A DNA stretch of 64,000 nt from Flavobacterium seoulense (GTDB taxonomy: Bacteria; Bacteroidota; Bacteroidia; Flavobacteriales; Flavobacteriaceae). Of this stretch, positions 25,001-33,674 are shown piece after piece (within the stretch, counting starts at the first letter, position 1; each line of letters opens with the position of its first letter). The DNA lies in contig NZ_JNCA01000026.1 in the NCBI RefSeq assembly GCF_000695795.1, forward strand, positions 21,373-85,372, given 5' to 3'. The translations under genes and the position numbers were made by a program. Below the pieces are notes generated by a model, which ran no database searches, was not told where the DNA came from, and was given only the letters and a program-made list of their open reading frames with translations.

Positions 25001-25043
25001 AACTTAGAGAACTTTGCGAAAAACTTTGTGTCTTTTGCGGTTA
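25001..25043 (-). repeat. CGCAAAG-type dispersed intergenic repeat, minus orientation
   Basis: Read on the minus strand it starts AACCGCAAAAGACACAAAG and continues with CGCAAAG. It is related to the element at 23289-23396. It sits in the gap before the convergent dipeptidase gene. Confidence 0.5.
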
Positions 25044-25052
25044 AAATTTAAA

Positions 25053-26441
25053 TTACTTCGACAACTCCACAAAATATTTATAAAACAACGGAATAGTTTC
25101 AATGCCTTTCAGGTAATTGAAAATCCCGAAATGTTCATTAGGCGAATGAATGGCATCGCTGTCGAGTCCAAATCCCATTAGGATAGTTTTGCTCTTTAGT
25201 TCTTTTTCGAATAAGGAAACAATAGGGATGCTGCCTCCTGAGCGAACAGGAATAGGAGCGATACCAAAAGTTTCGGAATAAGCTAAGTGAGCGGCTTTGT
25301 AACCAATGCTGTCAATAGGGGTTACATAACCCTGACCGCCGTGGTGTGGTGTTACTTTTACGGTTACGGCTTTTGGAGCAATAGCTGTGAAATGCGTGCT
25401 GAACAATTGGGTGATTTCTTCCCAATCTTGATTAGGAACTAACCGCATCGAAATTTTGGCGAAAGCCTTAGACGGAATCACGGTTTTGGCTCCCTGTCCG
25501 GTGTAGCCGCCCCAAATTCCGTTAACGTCTAAAGTGGGACGGATAGCGTTTCTTTCGTTGGTAACATAGCCTTCCTCGCCATAAACGTCATTTAAATCCA
25601 GTGCTTTTTTGTAATCTTCTATATCAAAAGGAGCTTTGGCCATTTCGGTTCTTTCTTCCAAAGATAAATCTTCGACCTTGTCATAAAATCCCGGGATGGT
25701 AATGCGGTTGTTCTCGTCGTGAAGCGAAGCAATCATTTTGCTCAAAATATTAATCGGATTGGCTACGGCTCCGCCATACAATCCCGAATGTAAATCGCGG
25801 TTAGGGCCTGTAACTTCGACTTCAACATAGCTCAAGCCTCGCAATCCTGTGGTGATGGAGGGTTGCTGGTTCGAAATCATTCCGGTATCAGAAATCAGGA
25901 TGACATCGTTTTTTAGTTTTTCGGTATTGTTTTCGACAAAGCTTTTCAGGTTTACGCTGCCCACTTCTTCTTCGCCTTCAATCATGAATTTTACATTACA
26001 AGGCAAAGTATTGCTCTGGATCATGTATTCGAAAGCTTTGACGTGCATATACATCTGACCTTTGTCATCGCAGGCACCACGGGCAAAAATAGCTCCTTCG
26101 GGATGAATTTCGGTTTTTTTGATAACGGGTTCAAATGGGGGTGAAGTCCAGAGTTCAATTGGGTCAGGAGGTTGCACATCGTAATGACCGTACACTAAAA
26201 CGGTTGGCAAATTAGGGTCAATGATTTTTTCGCCATATACAATGGGATAGCCGTTCGTTTCACATATTTCAACCTTGTCGCATCCGGCTTTTTCAAGACT
26301 TAGTTTCACGGCTTCGGAGGTGTTAATCACATCCTGAAAATAAGTAGTATCTGCACTTACAGACGGAATCTTCAATAATTCGATTAATTCGTTGATAAAA
26401 CGATCTTTATTTTGTTGTATATAGTTTTTAATGTCTTTCAT
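25053..26441 (-). CDS. M20-family metallodipeptidase
   Basis: A 462-residue cytosolic zinc dipeptidase of the M20 family (carnosinase/CNDP-like branch). Metal-site motifs are LVYGHYDVQPPDP near residue 82, RGACDDKGQMYMH near 120, the catalytic IEGEEEVGS near 153 and LISDTGM near 181. The distal His ligand is in IHSPNEHFGI near 434. The dimerisation domain (about 200-360) is present, so the gene looks complete. Role: cleavage of dipeptides for amino-acid recycling. It has no functional link to its neighbours and lies upstream of, and divergent from, the tRNA-Leu gene. Confidence 0.95.
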   Translation of the reverse strand: MKDIKNYIQQNKDRFINELIELLKIPSVSADTTYFQDVINTSEAVKLSLEKAGCDKVEICETNGYPIVYGEKIIDPNLPTVLVYGHYDVQPPDPIELWTSPPFEPVIKKTEIHPEGAIFARGACDDKGQMYMHVKAFEYMIQSNTLPCNVKFMIEGEEEVGSVNLKSFVENNTEKLKNDVILISDTGMISNQQPSITTGLRGLSYVEVEVTGPNRDLHSGLYGGAVANPINILSKMIASLHDENNRITIPGFYDKVEDLSLEERTEMAKAPFDIEDYKKALDLNDVYGEEGYVTNERNAIRPTLDVNGIWGGYTGQGAKTVIPSKAFAKISMRLVPNQDWEEITQLFSTHFTAIAPKAVTVKVTPHHGGQGYVTPIDSIGYKAAHLAYSETFGIAPIPVRSGGSIPIVSLFEKELKSKTILMGFGLDSDAIHSPNEHFGIFNYLKGIETIPLFYKYFVELSK

Positions 26442-26511
26442 TGATTTGGACGTATTTTGATACTTTCAAAAATACAAAAAACGGAATAATAATTTTTTTT
26501 TAATTTTTTCC

Positions 26512-26541
26512 TTTGAATATTGGAAAGTATGCTTATATTTG
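26512..26541 (+). promoter_or_regulatory. Promoter of tRNA-Leu
   Basis: TTTG at 26512-26515 and TATATTTG at 26534-26541 with an 18-nt spacer, a full match to the Bacteroidota consensus. The mature tRNA begins 15 bp downstream. Confidence 0.8.
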
Positions 26542-26556
26542 CACCCACAATAGCGC

Positions 26557-26638
26557 GCGGATATGGCGAAATTGGTAGACGTGCCAGACTTAGGATCTGG
26601 TGCCGCAAGGCGTGTAGGTTCGAGTCCTATTATCCGCA
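26557..26638 (+). tRNA. tRNA-Leu (anticodon UAG)
   Basis: The 82-nt class II tRNA folds fully. Acceptor arms are GCGGATA (26557-26563) and TATCCGC (26631-26637) with discriminator A. The anticodon stem CCAGA/TCTGG encloses loop CTTAGGA (anticodon TAG, reading CUA codons). The long variable arm is GCCGCAAGGC, and the T arm is built on TAGG-TTCGAGT-CCTA. The CCA end is not encoded. Its own promoter and terminator flank it. Confidence 0.97.
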
Positions 26639-26640
26639 CA

Positions 26641-26671
26641 AAAAAAGCTTCTCAATCGAGAAGCTTTTTTT
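26641..26671. terminator. Terminator of tRNA-Leu
   Basis: Arms AAAAAAGCTTCTC (26641-26653) and GAGAAGCTTTTTT (26658-26670) with a 4-nt loop. A and T tracts on the two sides suggest that it also ends the convergent GH43-like gene at 26676. Confidence 0.88.
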
Positions 26672-26675
26672 ATAT

Positions 26676-27671
26676 CTATTTGTTTGGATTGAGGTTGATA
26701 TTCACAGTCTTATCTCGATTGCAGATAATTTCTCCATCTTTATATTCTAATTCGGCTACCTGAATAGAAGTTCTGCGGGTTTCATAATTGTCAATTCCTT
26801 TGTTTGTAGGGATTCGTCCCGGATGTGTAAAATAAAATATATAAGCTTTGTCTCCCTGAACAATTACGTCGGCATGCCCCCCAATGACTTTATCATCTTG
26901 TCCTGTTCCTGGTTCTTGCAGAATGTTTTTTTCTTGTCGTTTCCAGTTGGTAAAATCATCTGAAGAAAAAACTCCTAATCCTCTCCAAGTATCTATAATC
27001 ATCCAGTTTTTGTTTTTCCATCTAAAAACTTTAGGGCCTTCGCCACGGTCTTTTACTACTTTTTGTCCACTATCAGTCCAATTGTATAAATCTTTACTAT
27101 CGGCATAATAAACTGATTTTCCATCATTTTCATTATTGTAATACATACGCCAATTTCCATTGTCTAAGCGGAATACTGCAGCGTCAATACATCTTTCTGA
27201 AGCCAGTTTTAATTGAGATTGAAATTTCCAATCAATTAGGTTTTTGCTTGTAAGGTGGATAATATAACGTGGATGACGCCAGTCTTCAAAAATACTAGGA
27301 ACAATGGTCAGGTACATATGATAAATTCCTTTGTGTTCTATAATATCAGGTGCCCAATAAGTAACATCTTTTAGTTTATAATCGATTTTGCAATCGGTTT
27401 TATAAGTCCATTTTGCACCATCTTTGGATTCGGCAATGCCAATGGGTGTTCCGTGAACCCAGCTCACACCTTTGCTTTCAATATTCGTCCTGCGATTAGT
27501 ATAAAACATAAACCATTTTTTCTCTTTTTTATTCCATATCAATGTAGGATCAGCAGCTCCGTCATATATTGGGTCTCGGTATAAAGGTTTGCTGGCTGTC
27601 TGGCTTTCCTGAGCGTTAGTATTTGTAAAGGCTGATGCAAATGTTAGCAAGATGAATATTATTTTTTTCAT
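26676..27671 (-). CDS. Secreted GH43-like glycoside hydrolase (five-bladed beta-propeller)
   Basis: A 331-residue exported protein with a signal peptide ending TNTNAQ. The repeated blade signatures of clan GH-F enzymes are visible: YDGAADPTLIWNKKEKKWFM near residue 38, GIAESKDGAKW, VTYWAPDIIEHKGIYHMYLT near 104, and GEGPKVFRWKNKNWMIID near 211. Asp (ADPT), Asp (APDI) and Glu (GEGP) occupy the usual base, pKa-modulating and acid positions. The subfamily and sugar are not clear; arabinose or galactose side chains of pectin are reasonable guesses. Its promoter carries the same CAGGAT box as the pectin genes, which ties it to that regulon. Confidence 0.75.
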   Translation of the reverse strand: MKKIIFILLTFASAFTNTNAQESQTASKPLYRDPIYDGAADPTLIWNKKEKKWFMFYTNRRTNIESKGVSWVHGTPIGIAESKDGAKWTYKTDCKIDYKLKDVTYWAPDIIEHKGIYHMYLTIVPSIFEDWRHPRYIIHLTSKNLIDWKFQSQLKLASERCIDAAVFRLDNGNWRMYYNNENDGKSVYYADSKDLYNWTDSGQKVVKDRGEGPKVFRWKNKNWMIIDTWRGLGVFSSDDFTNWKRQEKNILQEPGTGQDDKVIGGHADVIVQGDKAYIFYFTHPGRIPTNKGIDNYETRRTSIQVAELEYKDGEIICNRDKTVNINLNPNK

Positions 27672-27696
27672 TCGATAAATAAGGTTGATTTGTTTC

Positions 27697-27741
27697 CAAA
27701 GATAAATTTTTCATTTTACGTTTCTATCCTGTCGTATTCTG
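27697..27741 (-). promoter_or_regulatory. Promoter of the GH43-like gene with CAGGAT boxes
   Basis: Read on the minus strand: CAGAAT (27741-27736), four bases, CAGGAT (27731-27726), then exactly 21 nt to TATCTTTG (27704-27697), a full -7 consensus. No TTTG -33 box is present; the CAGGAT box abuts that position, as for a class II activator site. Confidence 0.65.
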
Positions 27742-27762
27742 TTTTTGAGTTGTGTAATAAAA

Positions 27763-27794
27763 AAAGTGCCATGACAATTTAGTCATGGCACTTT
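27763..27794 (-). terminator. Terminator of the first susC/susD operon
   Basis: Perfect 13-bp arms AAAGTGCCATGAC (27763-27775) and GTCATGGCACTTT (27782-27794) with a 6-nt loop. On the minus strand a run of Ts follows. It begins 23 bp after the SusD stop codon. Confidence 0.9.
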
Positions 27795-27816
27795 GAAATA
27801 GTAAGCTTGATAAATT

Positions 27817-29919
27817 TTAGTTAATGTAACCCGGATTTTGCCATGCTTTTTTCTGTTCGTCTGTCAAGTTTGAACCATCATCATTTAATAAGCCATCAAT
27901 AAAGGTTTGAGGTATAGGACGAAGTTCATGTTTGTTAGCAGTAATTCCAGTTGCTTCTGGATTATATGCTCTTGTACGTGTTATTAAAGTTCCTGTACGA
28001 GATAAGGTTTCCCAACGTTGCCATTCTCCTAATAATTCACGTGTACGTTCGTTAAGAATAAAATGTAAAGCACGTTGGTAAGGAGATGATGCACCAACTC
28101 TTGCGATCACAGCTTCATCTTCTGCTGGCAAAATAGCAGGGAATGAAGTTAATTGTAAATTAGATGCTGCAGTAGTAACAGCAATAGTTGGGTTAGATAA
28201 ATAATAGGTATTCATATTCAAATTAGAGTTGATGTAATTTGTTGCATTTGCTCCTGTGTTTAAAGCATTGGTTTCAAACGCTTGTGAGCCATCTCTATAA
28301 TATGATCTGTTTTCTCCATTTTTCCATTGAGCACGTGCACGAATGATGTTAATGTCACCCATGGCTTCATTGAATTTACCTTGTCGAGCATAGCATTCTG
28401 CTCTAACTAAATAAGTTTCTCCAAGACGTGCCATGGTCACATCACGACGAGAATCTCCTCTTTCTGCCTGACGGGATCCATCATCTACTTTATTAACTCC
28501 AGCAAAGAAGTTACAAATAGGTTGATTTTTAAAATTAGGAGCTACATAAACTCCGTTTTGATACAATACTAATGAATTAGGTGCATATTGACCAACTTTA
28601 GTTGTTAAAGATCCTGTTGTTGCTGTTTGGCGAGATCCTACTGTCCATGCAGGTAGGCGACTATTGTTGTCTCTCCATGTTGGATTTTGTACTGCGGCAC
28701 CAAAAGTAAATCCATTATAAGTTGCATCGTTTTTAGTATTTAAAATCATTACAATCCCAGGATCTCCTAATTGAACACCGTTAGTATTAGGAGCAACAAT
28801 AGTATTGGCTCCATAAACGGTTTTGAATGTTTTCCACATACGAGAATCATTTACGTGATCATAGATGCCATAACTGTATTCGGTAGGACGAAGACGTTGA
28901 AAGTCCATAGAACCAATCCATACACCACGTCTAACCCAACCCCCTGAAAAACTTGAAAATTGTGGTGCAAAATAGTTGTAAGTACGGTTTCCAAAACGTC
29001 CAGAAGTACTTGCATCAGCATTATGACCTGCTGCCATTAAGATTTCATTTTGCTGTTCAGCAGCTGAATCTACTCCAGTCCAGTTACCATATAAATCAAT
29101 ATAGTTGCTAGTTAAAGGTCCACGAGCATTGATTGCATAGGTACAAGCATCAATAGCTTCATTTAAATCCGCTTCTTTGTATGCGCTATTCCAAGTATCG
29201 TTACGTTCTGAAGAACGGAATAATAATGCTTTAGCCAGAAAATGTGCTGCGGTAGCTTTGGTCCAGGTAATACCTTTTCCATAAGTGAAAATTTCGCCTT
29301 GAAAAAGATTATATGCATTACGAAAATCTGAGATTACCTGTTCCCAACATTGTTCATCAGTCGAACGGGTAAAGTTACGCACAATCCCTTTAGCTGGTTC
29401 TGTTTGTAAAACCACTCCACCGTATTGAGCAGTAAGGCGGTAATAATTGTAACCGCGTAAAAAATAAGCATGAGCCAAGCAACGGTTTCTGATTTCTAAA
29501 TTTGAAATTTTACTAGCATTAGCTATAATTGTATTTGCAGAAGCTATACCATAATACATTTGATCCCAAAGAGCTTCTGGACCTGTAGCATTTCCATTAG
29601 CTGCACCTAAGGCAGGAGTTGCTCTAAAAGGAGCTAAACGACTATCATAAGTATTCCACATTTGATTGGTTAAGTCATTTGCATTGGTAAACTCATCGGT
29701 ACCATAAAGTGTAATTCCGTAAGCCCATTCAAATCCAAAATGCCATCTAATATTACCGTAAAGTGATAATGTTAATGCTTCAAGTCCTTCAGGAGTTTCA
29801 AAATAATCTGTTGAATAACGATTTGTTTGCTCTTCGTCTAGAAAATCTTTTGAGCAGGAATTAAAAGTTAGTCCTGCTAGAATTAGAATTCCTATTCCTA
29901 TATTTTTAAATTTATTCAT
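27817..29919 (-). CDS. SusD/RagB-like glycan-binding lipoprotein, pair 1
   Basis: A 700-residue surface lipoprotein. The signal peptide ends LTFNSC with Cys22 lipidated, followed by SKDFLDEEQTNRYS, the usual SusD start. TPR-like helices (for example AHAYFLRGYNYYRLTAQYGG near 149) and the C-terminal LNERTRELLGEWQRWETLSR and LRPIPQTFIDGL segments are diagnostic. It caps the SusC channel encoded 33 bp upstream and hands over oligosaccharides, here presumably pectic ones. The C-terminal blocks closely match the second SusD at 44233-46179, so the two are paralogues. Confidence 0.96.
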   Translation of the reverse strand: MNKFKNIGIGILILAGLTFNSCSKDFLDEEQTNRYSTDYFETPEGLEALTLSLYGNIRWHFGFEWAYGITLYGTDEFTNANDLTNQMWNTYDSRLAPFRATPALGAANGNATGPEALWDQMYYGIASANTIIANASKISNLEIRNRCLAHAYFLRGYNYYRLTAQYGGVVLQTEPAKGIVRNFTRSTDEQCWEQVISDFRNAYNLFQGEIFTYGKGITWTKATAAHFLAKALLFRSSERNDTWNSAYKEADLNEAIDACTYAINARGPLTSNYIDLYGNWTGVDSAAEQQNEILMAAGHNADASTSGRFGNRTYNYFAPQFSSFSGGWVRRGVWIGSMDFQRLRPTEYSYGIYDHVNDSRMWKTFKTVYGANTIVAPNTNGVQLGDPGIVMILNTKNDATYNGFTFGAAVQNPTWRDNNSRLPAWTVGSRQTATTGSLTTKVGQYAPNSLVLYQNGVYVAPNFKNQPICNFFAGVNKVDDGSRQAERGDSRRDVTMARLGETYLVRAECYARQGKFNEAMGDINIIRARAQWKNGENRSYYRDGSQAFETNALNTGANATNYINSNLNMNTYYLSNPTIAVTTAASNLQLTSFPAILPAEDEAVIARVGASSPYQRALHFILNERTRELLGEWQRWETLSRTGTLITRTRAYNPEATGITANKHELRPIPQTFIDGLLNDDGSNLTDEQKKAWQNPGYIN

Positions 29920-29952
29920 CTTGCTATATTTAAATATTATAACTTTTTTGTA

Positions 29953-32900
29953 TTAAAAACCAACTTCAATTCCCATTACGAAACTACGGTTGAAGTAAGT
30001 GGCATTAGTGTCAAAATCATACCAGTCAACAGATTGGTATATACTACCTGGATTTACTGCCTGAGCATATAATTTTAGATTAGCTAAACCAATAGTAGAA
30101 GTGAAATCTTTTGGAAAATTGTATCCTAAAGAAATATTACGAATCTTTACGAAAGAAGCTTTTGTGAATCCAAGAAGTCCTGAATAAGGGTCTCTTGAAC
30201 CAGCTGAAGCCTGTCCTAAAACTGGTTTTTGAAATTCTGCATTTGGATTGTCAGGAGTCCAGTAGTCTACTTGACGTTGGTTGCTAGTTCCTGTCAATGC
30301 TTCTCCACCTAAAGAAGCAGTGTAGCCCATGCGCCCATAAATATTTGCTGATAATTCAAAACCTTTGTAATTAAAAGTATTATTCCATCCCATTGTCCAG
30401 TTTGGATTACTGTTGCCTATGATTGTTCTGTCTTCAATAGTCATTTGGTAATCCCCATTTTGATCTTTAGGGCGAACACTACCTGGAGTAAATTGGTAAG
30501 CGTTAGGATTACTTGCAGTAGCGACAGCATTCCATTTAGCCATTTCAGCTAAGTCTTCTGGAGTGTTTTGCCAAATTCCTAAATTGTCAAACCCATAACG
30601 TACATTGATTTGTTGACCTATAAACCAAGTATTATCAACCATATCATTTTTTCCATAAGCTAATTCTTCAATTTTGTCTTTTTGCCAAGCTCCGTTGATA
30701 TTAGTTTCCCAAGTAAATCCACTTTCAGTTTGAACTGGAATAAAGTTAAGTGTGGCTTCAATACCACGGTTACTAGTCTTACCAACGTTAGCAATTGTAC
30801 TAGGGTAACCTGTTAAAGGTGGTATTAAAACTTCCATTAATAAATCATTTGTAAACGATTTATAAAGTTCAATTGTACCGCTAATTCTGTTTTTAAGGAA
30901 GCCAAAATCAATTCCAAGGTTGTATTGGGTTGTTTTTTCCCATCCTAATGCTGGATTAGGCATTGAAATTAAGCTGTTTGTGTAATAAGGCTCATTGGTC
31001 GTATAGCCGATTTGATTAGATAATCCGTTAAAAGGAAGTAAAATACTTCTGATTGGTCCTTTTGATGAATATGGAGCAACAGATGAGTTACCTACTGTAC
31101 CGAAACCTAAACGGAACTTTAAATTATCAACCCAATTTATGTCTTTCATGAATTCTTCCTGATCCACACGCCAAGCTAAGGCAGCTGATGGAAAAACATC
31201 CCATTTGTAGCCATCCGCTAATTGTGAAGCTCCATCCCAACGAGCTGAAACTGTTAATAGGTAACGGTTGTCAAAACCATAATTGAAACGAGCCATATAT
31301 GATGTAAGCTGACGTTGAATAAGATCTGATCCAATGCTTACACTGTTGTTCGGATTGGTTACATCTATATCGTTTAAAGCATTCCATAAGAAAGAAGATT
31401 TAGCAATATTACTTGCGCTTATAGATGAATTTTCAATATCCCAAGAAGAAGCTGTTTGAAGTAAAGTAGCCCCTATTTTATGTTTGTTAAAAGTACGATC
31501 GTAAGAAATCATATTGTCTAAAGTCCAAGAGAAATCACGAGCATTTCTAAGGCGTGCTAAGTTTCTTCCGGCAGTACCGTTTGAATTAATTCTGTGTGAA
31601 GATGTACCGTCAATGTAAACTCCTTCTCTCCAGTGACGGAAATCTGGACCAAAATTAAATTTATAAGTAAGACCTTGAAGCGGTTCCCATATTTTGCCAA
31701 TATCAAAAGTCGCTGAAATATTACCTAAAGCACGCATAGTTTGAGATAATTGAGTGCTTTTTTCCCATTCGTTCATGATAGTGTAAACGCCACTTTCTCC
31801 TCCAGGGTTAATAATTAAATTGCCATTTGCATCATAAGGTGTAGCAATATTAAAAACTGATTTAGCTGCTCCGTATATAGCATTAGGTACTGAGCCGCTT
31901 CTTCCTCCTAAGGTTGACATTCCAAAATCTTGTTCGCTCCAAGAAACATTTAATGAAGCATTTAGCTTAAACCAATCTGTAGCGGTAATATTTGTAGATA
32001 ATTTAGTGGTGTAACGAGTGTAATCTTGTCCTCTTTGTGTTCCTTTATTACTTAAATAGCCAAAAGAAGCATAACTGTTTATTTTTTCAGAACCACCGCT
32101 AGCGCTAATTACGTGCTCGTTCATGATTCCTGTTTGGGTTACAAATTTAGTCCAATCTGTATTGGTAACTTTAGAAGGATCCCATGTGCCACTTTCCCAG
32201 CCTTTAAGTACATTGTCTCTGGTAGCCTGTCCATCTAAGGCACTATCAAAAAGAACAGTATCATTAGCTAGAGTAGGAGAGTTAGGGTGTGGAGCAGCTG
32301 GATTACTATTATATTGTGCCCATCTTTTGAATTGAATGAAATCTGCTGCACTCATTGAAGGTGCGCGATCTACTATATCGGTTGTGCTTAATGTTGCTGA
32401 ATAATTTAAAGTAAATCTTCCAGATTTACCTTGTTTAGTAGTTACAATGATAACTCCATTTGCTCCACGAGAACCATAAATGGCAGTAGCTGATGCATCT
32501 TTAAGGACGTCGATAGATTCAATGTCGCGTGGATTTAAAGTTTCAATAGCAGAAGATGAAAATAAAGGTACTCCATCTACTACATAAAGAGGCTCACTAC
32601 TAGCGTTTAGAGAACGTTGTCCACGAATACGAACACTTCCTAACTGACCAGGTCTTTCATTAGTGGTAATGTCTACACCGGCTGCCTTACCTTGTAAAGC
32701 TTCCATTGCATTACTTACAGGTCGATTATTTAGTTCTTCTGCACTTACTCGGGTAATGGCTCCAGTTAAATCTGATTTCTTTTGAGTTCCATACCCAACT
32801 ACTACAACTTCTTCTAGTTGAGATTGTGTTGGTACTAATGAAATGTTGTAGTTGTTTGCTTCAGTTACTTTTTCTTCTACGGTTTTGTAGCCTAAATAAG

Positions 32901-33123
32901 TGAAAACGATTACATCGCCTGGTTTAGCTGAAATGGAATAATTTCCATCCATGTCTGTTGTACTTCCTTTAGTTGTTCCTTTAATGACTAAAGAAGCTCC
33001 AGGAACTGGTAGTCCTGACTCGTCAATGATTTTTCCTTTTATTAATTTTTCCTGAGCATAGGTGGTAGTACTTAAAAAGAGTACTAATATAAAGCTCAAC
33101 AAATAAAAAAGTTTGTTTTTCAT
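29953..33123 (-). CDS. SusC/RagA-like TonB-dependent transporter, pair 1
   Basis: A 1056-residue outer-membrane transporter. Signal peptide ending TTTYAQ; carboxypeptidase-like domain (IKGKIIDESGLPVPGASLVI, residues 28-105); the SusC box EEVVVVGYGTQKKSDLTGAI near 105-125. The plug then carries PLYVVDGVP and SIDVLKDASATAIYGSRGAN. The barrel ends MGIEVGF. It forms the energised import channel with the SusD encoded just downstream. There is no STN domain, so it is not a FecR signaller. The divergent promoter region is shared with the GH106 gene, and both sides carry the CAGGAT box at the same spacing. Confidence 0.97.
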   Translation of the reverse strand: MKNKLFYLLSFILVLFLSTTTYAQEKLIKGKIIDESGLPVPGASLVIKGTTKGSTTDMDGNYSISAKPGDVIVFTYLGYKTVEEKVTEANNYNISLVPTQSQLEEVVVVGYGTQKKSDLTGAITRVSAEELNNRPVSNAMEALQGKAAGVDITTNERPGQLGSVRIRGQRSLNASSEPLYVVDGVPLFSSSAIETLNPRDIESIDVLKDASATAIYGSRGANGVIIVTTKQGKSGRFTLNYSATLSTTDIVDRAPSMSAADFIQFKRWAQYNSNPAAPHPNSPTLANDTVLFDSALDGQATRDNVLKGWESGTWDPSKVTNTDWTKFVTQTGIMNEHVISASGGSEKINSYASFGYLSNKGTQRGQDYTRYTTKLSTNITATDWFKLNASLNVSWSEQDFGMSTLGGRSGSVPNAIYGAAKSVFNIATPYDANGNLIINPGGESGVYTIMNEWEKSTQLSQTMRALGNISATFDIGKIWEPLQGLTYKFNFGPDFRHWREGVYIDGTSSHRINSNGTAGRNLARLRNARDFSWTLDNMISYDRTFNKHKIGATLLQTASSWDIENSSISASNIAKSSFLWNALNDIDVTNPNNSVSIGSDLIQRQLTSYMARFNYGFDNRYLLTVSARWDGASQLADGYKWDVFPSAALAWRVDQEEFMKDINWVDNLKFRLGFGTVGNSSVAPYSSKGPIRSILLPFNGLSNQIGYTTNEPYYTNSLISMPNPALGWEKTTQYNLGIDFGFLKNRISGTIELYKSFTNDLLMEVLIPPLTGYPSTIANVGKTSNRGIEATLNFIPVQTESGFTWETNINGAWQKDKIEELAYGKNDMVDNTWFIGQQINVRYGFDNLGIWQNTPEDLAEMAKWNAVATASNPNAYQFTPGSVRPKDQNGDYQMTIEDRTIIGNSNPNWTMGWNNTFNYKGFELSANIYGRMGYTASLGGEALTGTSNQRQVDYWTPDNPNAEFQKPVLGQASAGSRDPYSGLLGFTKASFVKIRNISLGYNFPKDFTSTIGLANLKLYAQAVNPGSIYQSVDWYDFDTNATYFNRSFVMGIEVGF

Positions 33124-33155
33124 AGTTAACTTGTTATTACGGTTAGCATTTTTTT

Positions 33156-33200
33156 CAAATTTAAAAATTTGGATATTTTTAACTATCCTGTTGTGTCTGT
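33156..33200 (-). promoter_or_regulatory. Promoter of susC1 with CAGGAT box
   Basis: On the minus strand: CAGGAT (33190-33185), exactly 21 nt, then TAAATTTG (33163-33156), a full -7 consensus. A weaker upstream copy (ACAGAC) is present about 10 bp further back, shifted by one base. Confidence 0.65.
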
Positions 33201-33547
33201 AGTTTAGATTTATGTATTTAACTATTTGATTTTTAGTGAATTGATTTTTGTTTTATTGTTTGTTTGTTTGTTTTAAAATATGTATTACTCAATATTTTAT
33301 GTTAATTTTGTATTTTAAATTAATAATTAGTTGTTTTTATTATTTTTTGTGTTTTTTAATGTTAAAAAAAATATTATTTTCTAAAATTGAAATATTTTAG
33401 TGTGTTTTTAGTCAGATGATGGCTGGTTTAGTGTTAAAGTAAATTGAATTCTAAAAGAAAATCGACAATAAATTAACTTTTGTATTTTAACGGAATAATT
33501 CTTGTAGGTAAAGCATTAAATTTTTAAAAATTATCCAAAAATATAAA

Positions 33548-33592
33548 CAGGATGGTGCAGGATGCTTTCCAGGCTATTATTTAGTATTTTTC
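33548..33592 (+). promoter_or_regulatory. Promoter of the GH106 gene with paired CAGGAT boxes
   Basis: CAGGAT at 33548-33553 and again at 33558-33563 (10-bp period), then exactly 21 nt to TATTTTTC (33585-33592), one base off the -7 consensus. The ATG is at 33675. Confidence 0.62.
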
Positions 33593-33674
33593 GCAGGCAA
33601 AATTTATAATCTTTATTTATAGTTTTGCTTATTCTATTTATAAGGAGAAAATAAAACGTTTTAATATAATATCA

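Larger units (their letters stand above)
33124..33674. other. Divergent regulatory region, 551 bp, between susC1 and the GH106 gene
   Basis: Very AT-rich with no ORF. Two activator-type promoters sit at its ends (33156-33200 minus, 33548-33592 plus). The middle stretch (about 33205-33540) consists mainly of T-rich and A-rich runs in which I see no further signal. Confidence 0.6.

Noticed and set aside
26557..26671. Integration site at tRNA-Leu
   Set aside because: The downstream genes are ordinary pectin genes with no integrase, and I see no second copy of the tRNA 3' end in the window.
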